Below are positions 12,184 through 20,359 of a stretch of 64,000 nucleotides of DNA, piece by piece. The translations under genes were made by a program, and so were the position numbers. Location: contig NC_023749.2 of NCBI RefSeq assembly GCF_000499845.2, positions 19,821,818-19,885,817 of the forward strand, given 5' to 3'. A model generated the notes under the pieces. The model was not told the origin of the DNA. It worked only from the letters and a program-made list of their open reading frames with translations, and searched no databases. How positions within the stretch are numbered: the stretch's first letter is position 1; each line of letters starts with the position of its first letter. This DNA comes from Phaseolus vulgaris (taxonomy: Eukaryota; Streptophyta; Magnoliopsida; Fabales; Fabaceae).

Positions 12184-13048
12184 TGTTACCGCCCTGGTAG
12201 TCGGAAGTGATGACGTGGCAGCGAGCTATTATGTAGGTGTGTTGAGCAGGGCCCATGCCTGGCAGAAGGGAAGGAAGTCGGGGGGCTCGTGTGGTCGCCA
12301 ATTATTAAGTTGGCGTGCTCCGGGCTCGGTGTGAGATGAAGTCGTCAGATGCGAACCCAGACGACCTAGTGGTTAGAGATCGCCGAAACAAGGACATCGC
12401 CGAAGACGAAGTCAGATGGTCGTTTCCTAGCTAGCCAGAGGATGAGGTCGGGAGGCAGCTTACTTGAACATGCACGGTGAAGCAAGTAAAGTAGATCATG
12501 AAGGCGGCCGGCGAGACCACAGGGAAGGTGTGTACGAAGGCACCCGAACTCGCCACTCAGAAGAGATCACGCTCCAAGGCAGCTATGCACTGAGTTGTTT
12601 CATGCATAAGTAACTTAGCCAAAAGCCTGAAGAGTAAGAAGTGGCGCCCAAGTCAAGGATGCTCCAGATGGTGACACGTGTACAGTCGGATGCGAGCCAC
12701 GTGTCCAGATGTGTAACTGTCATGAGAGAGAAAGTGCGCAGGTATATAAGAGATTCTAACGAACTTTTGAGGTACGCACGTTTAGATTACTTCTTTACGC
12801 TTGCGAGAACTTGAGTACGCTGAGAGAGAATTTTGCACGGTTCCTTAGAGTTCTTGAGTTTTCTCTTAGTATTTGGTGGTTCAGTCGCTGACTTGGGCGT
12901 CGGAGCGTGATCGGCCGCAGCGGCGCCGTTTTGTCTTTTGTAGGTTCTCGAGGTGAATCACGATGAAGGACGGAGGCTAACACGGCGCAGAAGTCGATCC
13001 AGGTTTGACGAGGCAAGGTTCTTGCGTCCCGGTCAACAGGAAGGATCA
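12184..13048 (+). repeat. 5' LTR of A1
   Basis: 865 bp, TGTTACCGCC...AGGATCA. TATATAAG promoter box at 12743-12750, two CACGTG G-boxes at 12675-12680 and 12698-12703. An extra T (TGTTACC instead of TGTACC) changes the terminus. The 3' part (about 12895-13048) carries the R/U5 portion shared with all A copies. Confidence 0.9.
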
Positions 13049-13051
13049 TCA

Positions 13052-13069
13052 GGCGCCCACCGTGGGGCC
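13052..13069 (+). promoter_or_regulatory. A1 primer-binding site
   Basis: GGCGCCCACCGTGGGGCC, three bases after the LTR end. The same 18-bp core follows the 5' LTR in B, C and F. The primer tRNA cannot be named with confidence from memory. Confidence 0.85.
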
Positions 13070-13530
13070 GTGTAAAACTTGTTCCCATCCACAACGTGAG
13101 TTCTTGGAGTTCCTGTAGTTCCTGTGTGGTTGTGTGCTGGTGCAACCTTTTCGACCGTTCGTTCGAGTTTTTGTTCGGTGGTTTCGAAGTTTTTATCGTT
13201 CGTTTGGGTCTTGATCGGTGGAGTGAGGTCCTCCATCATTCGTTTGAGCTTTCGATCAGTTTTCTTGGAGTTTCTTGCTGTTCGCGCGGTTTACAATCGG
13301 TTGTTTCGGTGCTTTTCCTGTTCGTTTGCGTTTCTGGCTAGTGAATCGGGAGCTTGTTGGAGAAGCGGTGGTTTTGTGGTGGAGTCGCGAGTTTCTGTGA
13401 AGGTTTCTGCTGTTTGAGTTCACGTTCTTGAAGTTCTTCGGAGTTTACGAAGTTCTGACCGATTGATTGTTGGATCAGTCGTTCCTGAAGGAGGTGTTGT
13501 TCGTCGCTCATTGTGATCTGTTAAGTTTTC
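13070..13530 (+). other. A1 leader between PBS and gag
   Basis: About 460 bp of T/G-rich sequence with several partly repeated phrases (cgttcg / gttcg with ttt runs). It has no reading frame of its own that matches A2 or A3, whose leaders at 8549-8930 and 50460-50640 are related but shorter. Likely packaging/untranslated leader. It is too short for the extra upstream ORF of Ogre-type elements. Confidence 0.6.
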
Positions 13531-15828
13531 ATGAGAAAGATGAGAAGCAACCGTTCAAGTCCAGTTGCGCCCGTTGCTGCTGAAGGCGCCATGACTATGG
13601 CGCAAATGGTGGAGATCATGCGTTCGCTGCAGGCGAATGTGGAAGCCTCGCGCATAGAGCAGGCAAAGATGCACGAGGACCTGGTGGCCTCTCAGGCCAG
13701 GAATGAAGAGCTCAGCAAGGTAACTGAGGAATTGCGCCAAGCACTTCAGGAGCAGCGAGGGCGCCCAGTCGCTGAAGAGGTCGCGCCGTCGACGCCGCCT
13801 TACGTTTTTTCCCATGCCTTTCGCTCAGGCGATTACAGACACGCCTATCCTTACGAGTGTGATACCCGTGAAGGCTGTTTTTACCGGCGTGGAGGATCCT
13901 GAGGCACGTCTCACCACGTTCCACACGCAGATGATGTTGTCAGGAGGATCGGATGTTGTGTATTGCAAGATGTTTGTGAGCACACTCCAGGGAACAGCAC
14001 TGGAATGGTTTGTGAGCCTGCCTACAGGTCACATAACCAATTTCCAGCAGTTTTCGAAGCTTTTCGTCGAGCAGTACATAGTGAACAAGGCGCCCCCTAG
14101 GGTGTCTTATGATCTGTTCGACATAAGGCAGTACCAGGGAGAGTCCCTCAGGGACTACTTGAATCGGTTTGGGGCGCAGATGGTCCGCTCGCCGGCCAAG
14201 GACGAAGAGATGTTGGTCTACGCCTTCAAGAAGGGCGTGCTGCCGGGACCTTTCTGCGAAGCGCTGATCAGGGCTCACCCCGCCACGTTTGTTGAGGTTA
14301 GGCGACTTGCGGTGGCCCACATCGCCGATGAAAGTGAGGTCGCCGAGAAGAGGGGAAGTGTGGCCCCCGCTAGGCCACGTGCACAGACCAGGATCCAGCC
14401 ACAAAGGGTGCTGGAGACAGCGGCGGCCAAGAGGGATCAGAGGACCCGCCCATCCTTATGATCCAAGGAAGAACAAGGGCAGGTGCCCAGGGCGCCCTCA
14501 ACTGGCACGTCGGGAATACAATCGCCATTCCCAATATAGCAGTCAGGCTTAAGGCACCCGAGAAGGTCGGCGACAAGGTGTTGGGACCAAAGCCAGACGC
14601 CTGGTGCGAATTCCACCAGGGCTTTGGCCACACTGTGGACTCGTGTTTGGCTTTAGGATACCAGCTCGACGACCTGGTCAAGAGCGGGTTCCTAAACGAT
14701 TACTTGTTGGATAGAAGGACGGGGGGCACGTGGAGCTCCCAGCCAGCAAGTGGTGAGGCTCAGCAACACGAGATGCGTACTCACGGAGAGATCCACACCA
14801 TTGCAGGAGGTTTCTCGGGTGGTGGATGCACCGCGTCACAGAGGAAGAAGTATGCGAGGTCTGTGATGACGGTAGACATGTTCGAGGACCACTCACCAGA
14901 CGTGGACATCACGTTCACAAGGGAAGATCTCAGGGACGTTGTGCCTCATGACAACGATCCCATAGTCATCTCGCTTGTTACGGCGGGAAGGAAGGTCCAC
15001 AGGGTTCTGGTGGACCAAGGAAGCTCGGCAGATGTGATGTTCTGGCGAACTTTCACACAGTTGCAGTTGCCCCTTGACCAGCTGAGGCCCTATGGAGGGT
15101 GTTTGTATGGTTTCGCTGGCGATCAGGTGGAGGTCAGGGGGTATATAGAGTTAAGAACTACCATCACGGAGGAGGCGGGCTCGAGAACGGAGAAAATCAA
15201 GTACCTCGTCGTGAACGCTCCCTCAGCATATAACATTCTGTTGGGAAGGCCAACACTCAATAGAATAGGAGTTGTGCCTTCGACCAGGCACATGAAGGTG
15301 AAGTTGCCATCAATGGAAAGGGTGGTGATCACCATCAAATATGACCAGAAGGAAGCGAAGAAGTGCTATGAGAATAGCCTGAAGCACAAGAGGTCAGTAA
15401 GTTACATCACAACGACGCCGCCTCCCGGTGTGAAGCCCAAGCCAACAGAATGGCGAGTTGTTGGTGCGGCGATGGAGGTGGCCGCTGGGGGCGACGTCGC
15501 CATGATGGATGCCGATGCTGAGGGGGAGAACGCTGAGCGGGAAGAAGAGGCGAGGAACCGCCCAAAGGAGGCGAGGGAGCTGGGAATCGCCAGGGCGGTG
15601 ATCGCCAGGGAAGCTAGACCCAAACCCGTCGAGGAATGGCTCAAAAGGGAGATCGGGGGAAAGGTCTTCAACATGGGAAGATCCTTGGAGGCTGAGCTCC
15701 AAGACCAGATTGCCAAGGTGATAGAGCGGCATCTGGATGCTTTCGTATGGTCTACTTCAGACATGCTTTCGTATGGTCTGCTTCAGACATGCCGGGAATT
15801 GACCTCGACTTCTTGTGCCACCATTTAG
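13531..15828 (+). pseudogene. A1 gag and protease, frameshifted
   Basis: Starts MRKMRSNRSS, the same start as in A2 (8548) and A3 (50459). The N-terminal 100 residues are helical with a heptad-like run. Gag core follows (AVFTGVEDPEA, FHTQMMLSGG, EWFVSLPTGHITNF). A run of six T at about 13806-13811 shifts the frame, and another shift occurs near 14450. The zinc-knuckle variant with C-E-F-H...GH...C is at about 14606-14645. The protease has VLVDQGSSADVMF at about 15008-15045. A perfect 26-bp tandem duplication (15739-15764 and 15765-15790) in the spacer before RT again breaks the frame. Not functional. Confidence 0.85.
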
Positions 15829-17635
15829 CAATGGACGATCAGGTCAGGCCGGTGCGACAAAGAAGACGAAAGTTCAACGAGGAGAGAAGGCAGGCGATCA
15901 GGAACGAAACCCAGAAGCTCCTCGTTGCAGGCCATATCAGGGAAGTGCAGTACCCTGAGTGGCTAGCCAATGTCGTGCTGGTGAAGAAAAGCAATGGGAA
16001 GTGGCGCATGTGCGTCGATTTCACTGACCTGAACAAGGCTTGCCCAAAGGATTCGTATCCTCTGCCAAGCATAGACGCCCTGGTGGACAGTGCTGCAGGG
16101 TGTAAGTTGCTGAGTTTCCTGGACGCCTTCTCGGGGTACAACCAGATAAAGATGCATCCCATGGATGAAGAGAAGACCGCCTTCATGACCGAGAGATCAT
16201 GCTACTGCTACAAGGTGATGCCCTTTGGGCTGAAGAACGCGGGGGCCACGTACTAGAGGTTGATGGATCGAGTACTTGCACCTATGCTGGGGAGGAATGT
16301 GCAAGCGTACGTAGATGACATGGTCGTGACCTCGCTGGAGAAGAGCAAGCACGTCGCGGACTTGGAGGAGTTGTTCACCACAATCGCCAAGTTCAGATTG
16401 AAGTTGAACCCCGAGAAGTGCATTTTTGGCGTGGACGCGGGGAAGTTCTTGGGATTTCTCTTGACTGAAAGAGGGATAGAAGCCAATCCTGATAAGTGTG
16501 CTGCCATCTTGGCGATGAGGAGCCCAGCTACCGTGAAGGAAGTGCAGCAACTTACAGGTCGGATGGTCGCCCTGTCTCGTTTCGTATCAGCCAGCGGAGA
16601 GAAGGGTCATCCGTATTTTCAGTGTTTAAGGCGAAACAACAAGTTTTCCTGGACGAAGGAGTGTGAAGAGGCCTTCGTCAAGCTTAAAGAGTACCTAGCG
16701 AGCCCACCGGTTTTGTGCAAACCGCTGGCAGGAACCCCCCTCAGGTTGTATTTTGCTGTAACTGAGCGGGCGTTAAGTGCGGTGCTCGCCCAAGACCAGG
16801 ACCAGGCTCAGAAGCCTATTTATTTCGTCAGCAAGGTGCTGCAGGGCCCGGAGGTGAGGTATCAGGCCTTGGAGAAAGCTGCGCTGGCTGTGGTATTTTC
16901 GGCGAGGAGGTTGCGCCACTATTTTCACAGTTTTACAATACTGGTGATGACCGACTTGCCCATCCAGAAGGTTCTGAAGAAGCCCGATGTAGCTGGGAGG
17001 ATGGTGAAGTGGGTGGTGGAGCTGTCGGAGATCGATATCAAGTATGAGCCCCGAGGTCCGATCAAGGGGCAGATTTTTGCTGACTTCGTGGTCGAACTCT
17101 CTTCAGAAGCGGCACGAGTTGAGGGGGATGATTTCCGTTGGGTGCTCTCGGTGGACGGGTCATCAAACCAGCAGGGTAGCGGTGCTGGAGTCATCTTGGA
17201 AGGGCCCAACGGTGTGCTGATTGAACAATCCCTGAGGTTCGCCTTCAAAGCCAGCAACAATCAAGCAGAGTATGAGGCGCTGATCGCCGAAATCTTGCTG
17301 GCTAAGGAGATGGGAGCTAGGGTGCTGATGGCTAAAAGTGACTCACTGCTGGTCACGGGACAAGTAACAGGCGAGTTCCAGGCCAAAGATCCACAAATGG
17401 CGGCTTACCTGGAGTATGTGCAGGAGTTGAAGAGTTCCTTTGTCTCCTTTGAAGTGGTGCATGTGCCCAGAGAGCAGAATGCCCGAGCTGACTTGCTAGC
17501 TAAGCTCGCCAGTTCGGGCAAAGGGGGCATTTGTGGCAGATCACCTGGTTCTTCAAATAAGCAAGTCGACGGAGAAAGTGGCGAGGAGTCACAAGTCTTT
17601 GACTCAGGAGACCTTGAGATTGCCGAGAATAAGAG
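15791..17635 (+). pseudogene. A1 RT, RNase H and archaeal-type RNase H
   Basis: RT begins with the FNEERRQAIR region and contains FLDAFSGYNQIK (about 16118-16150) and the catalytic YVDDMVV (about 16307-16327). It is interrupted by TAG at 16254-16256 where relatives have CAG. Ty3-type RNase H follows (YFVSKVLQG, YQALEKAA at 16818-16890). The second RNase H (about 17135-17520) keeps its acidic residues in SVDGSS, NNQAEYEAL, KSDSLL and NARADLLAKLA. After this domain about 15 codons present in A3 are missing, then element B interrupts the reading at 17635. The remainder resumes at 32222. Confidence 0.88.
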
Positions 17636-18872
17636 TGTACCGTCCCGTACCCGGGCGTTGACAAAGTCAAGGTCAAAGTCAACGTAAAGGTCAAAGTCAA
17701 CGTAAGGCGTTGCCTAGGTGGAGGTGACGCCAAATACAGGCCTCGCCAAGAGAAAGCGTCGCCAAGGTAAGGCGTCGCCTAGCAGGGCGTCGCCGAGATA
17801 GGGCGCCGCCCAACTGGGTGTCGCCAAGATGGAATGACACAAGGGCAAGGTGACCACAGCGCTGCTCCCCGATACCCATGGGTAGGAAAGACCATGGAGG
17901 GGGCGACGCCGTGGGAAGGCCCCAAACCCTGGATAACCAGGGAACAATAATAAAGAGAAGAGAAAGGTGGCTTCAAGGCCATAGAAATAGCGCCAGTATA
18001 GAGCAACCTGCCTCGTGAAGTGCCCCTGCCGTCCAGAAACGCCCTTGGGATAGATACGACCCAGGAGAGGGGTCACGCCCGGGGGCAGCCAGGCACAGTG
18101 CACGAGAGGAAGGTAGATACGCTCTCAAAGTGAGTGACTAGATGATTGGGGGCAGGAGTTGGCACCCAAAAAGTCACCCCTTGCGTAGTAGCACTCCCAG
18201 GCAGGAGGACTCACACGTAGAAACGTCCCCAGCTGGGCAGAAACGCCCCCAGATGGGGTCATGGCGTCGTGAGGCCCTCCACGTGTACAACAGCCAGGTC
18301 AGAATACAAACACCCTTTAGTCAGGTATCAGATAATTAAAGTCATTTAGTACAGTTTCTGTTTCGAGCGTTTAAGGTACTATAAAGGCTCCCAAGCGTTT
18401 CAACGTCTTAAATGCGCTACGTTTTCTAATTAGACACGCTGATTGAGTGCGTTACATTTGTGATTAAAAGCGCTTTAAGGCGCTTTAAATGCTTGGGTAG
18501 TTTAAATAGCGCTGAGAATGTTGGGAACAGGGTTCGAACTTTTGGCAAATTTTCCAGAGACACTCTAGTTGCTTGCTCGAGCCTTGAGGTTACGCACAAG
18601 GGACTAGGGAAAGATTGTTTGCCAGAACGAGAATATACACACAATACACAGTCCATTTTTAAAACCTTCAGAGTGTCATACGCGGTGCTCAGAGACGGAG
18701 GTGCACAGTTTTGGTGTTTCTTGCTGGCTGACTTGAGTGTCGGAGTGCAAACGGCCACTAGGGCGCCCTCTGGTCCTCTTTTTGCAGGAATCCACATGTA
18801 ACCAGTGGGAAGGAGTCCCTAGCTGACGATTGAGGTCGCGCACGAAGACGTCCCAGTCAACCGGACGAAACA
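17636..18872 (+). repeat. 5' LTR of B
   Basis: TGTACCGTCC...GAAACA. From left to right: six TTGAC/GTCAA (W-box core) motifs at 17659-17702; TCGCC motifs spaced 15-16 bp at about 17758-17830; a covariation-supported hairpin at 17876-17897; TATAAA at 18380-18385; GCGCTTTAA direct repeats at about 18471-18490; and the R/U5 end. Its 3' twin is at 30998-32216, and a truncated reverse relative is at 59914-60906. Confidence 0.93.
17876..17897 (+). other. Conserved LTR hairpin, copy 1
   Basis: CCATGG, a 10-base loop GTAGGAAAGA, then CCATGG. Six-base-pair stem. Other copies are at 27426, 27503, 27580, 31220, 54432 and (reverse) 60833; their stem bases change together. Confidence 0.7.
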
Positions 18873-18874
18873 TT

Positions 18875-18894
18875 TGGCGCCCACCGTGGGGCCC
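18875..18894 (+). promoter_or_regulatory. B primer-binding site
   Basis: TGGCGCCCACCGTGGGGCCC two bases after the LTR end. Same core as in A, C and F although the LTRs are not alignable over most of their length. Confidence 0.88.
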
Positions 18895-18970
18895 GATATA
18901 AAACATTGGTCTCATCGCAAGTTCGAAAAGTCTATCAAGTCACGATCGCATTTGAGGAAACAGTGAAGAA

Positions 18971-20356
18971 TGGCCACCACTAGACGAGGTACCGCACGCG
19001 CTGCGGAGGAAGAAATGTCCATGTAACAGGTCCTGGAGATAATGCGGGGGCTGCAGGATTATATGGCAGATTCGAAGATAGAGCAAGAGCGCATGCAGGC
19101 GGATCTTGACGCCTCGCATGTGAGAAACGACGAGCTCCGTCGCGTGAATGAGGAGTTGCGTCAGAGTCTGAGGAACAATCAGGTGCAGCACGAGAACGAA
19201 GAGGTGGAGCATCTCACTCCACCAAGGGAGTTCTCTACTCCCTTGTCGCAGGAGATCCTGGACGCGCCGATCCCCAACACCTTCGCAGGACCTAAGGCGA
19301 TTTTCACTGGGACAGAGGACCCTGAGGCGCATCTCACGGCGTTCCACACACAAATGGTGTTAGTGGGCGGTTCTGACGCCGCAAGGTGCAAGCTCTTCAT
19401 GAGTACTTTGACAAGAATGGCCATGGATTGGTTTATCAGCCTTCCTAGCGGCCATATCACCTCTTTCCAACAGCTGTCCCATTTGTTTAGAGAGCAATAC
19501 CTGGCGAACAGGGCCCCGCCGTCGGTATCTAGATTTGTTTGATGTGAAGCAATACCAAGGGGAAAGTTTGAAGGAGTATATCAACCGGTTCGGGTCCCAG
19601 GTGGTGAAATTGGGCACGACGGAGGAGCCCATGATTGTGTATGCCTTTAGGAAAGGCGTATGTCCTGGCCCTTTTTGCAAATCTATTATTCGCAACCGAC
19701 CAAGGACTTTTGCTGAAATACGGCGTCGGGCGGTGAAGCATATCGCCTCTGAAGGAGAGGTGTGCGAGAAGCGCACCAGCGTGGTACCTTCGCGCCCGAG
19801 AGCGCAAACTCGGGCTCAGCCCGTCAGGGTCAATGAGACCACGACGGGGAGGAAAAAGCCAGAGGGGAGACGCCCCTATGAGACCAGGAAACCCCAACCC
19901 AGGGGTCTAGCAGGAGGGGATCGCCCAGTCAGAGAGAGGGCGAGACCGGCGAGGTACAACTTTGTGGTGGAGCTGAAGGACCTGATCGCCGTGCCTAATA
20001 TAGCTGAGAGGCTGAGGCGACCGGCGAAAACTGACAAGGTGTTAGGGCCACGGAAAGACTCCTGGTGCGAGTTCCACGAGGCTTTCGGTCATCACATTGA
20101 CAACTGTCTCTCGTTGGGTTATCAGCTTGATGAGCTGGTGAAGAGCGGGTTTCTGAAGGATTACGTCGCAGAACCCGCCACGACCGCCGCCCTGCCGGCG
20201 CCAACAGAGGAGCAAGCACACGAGATGCCTGTACTTGGCGAGGTCCACACCATTGCTGGAGGTTTTTCCGGCGGGACCCACCGCCTCCCAGCGGAAGAGA
20301 GAATCTCGGGTGAGCCATGGGAGTCGGACCTCGTGTTCACGAGAGGAGATCTCTGA
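18971..20356 (+). pseudogene. B gag and start of protease region
   Basis: Met at 18971 (MATTRRGTARAAEEE). A TAA at 19025-19027 stands where relatives have a Gln codon. A short helical N-terminus is followed by the Gag core (IFTGTEDPEAHLTAFHTQM, WFISLPSGHITSF). The frame is lost near 19528, where a Tyr codon of relatives is missing, and picks up again in LFDVKQYQGESLKEY. The zinc-knuckle variant with WCEFHEAFGH and IDNC lies at about 20063-20110. The Gag-protease linker (HTIAGGFSGG) precedes a TGA at about 20354-20356 that replaces a CGA codon. A single-frame gag-pol is therefore broken at three points. Confidence 0.85.
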
Positions 20357-20359
20357 GAT

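Noticed and set aside
13052..13069. tRNA gene fragment at the primer-binding site
   Set aside because: Only an 18-20 base tRNA-complementary core; no cloverleaf. It occurs after every Tat 5' LTR.
13070..13530. Ogre-type extra ORF upstream of gag
   Set aside because: Leader is under 500 bp and has no frame conserved between A copies.
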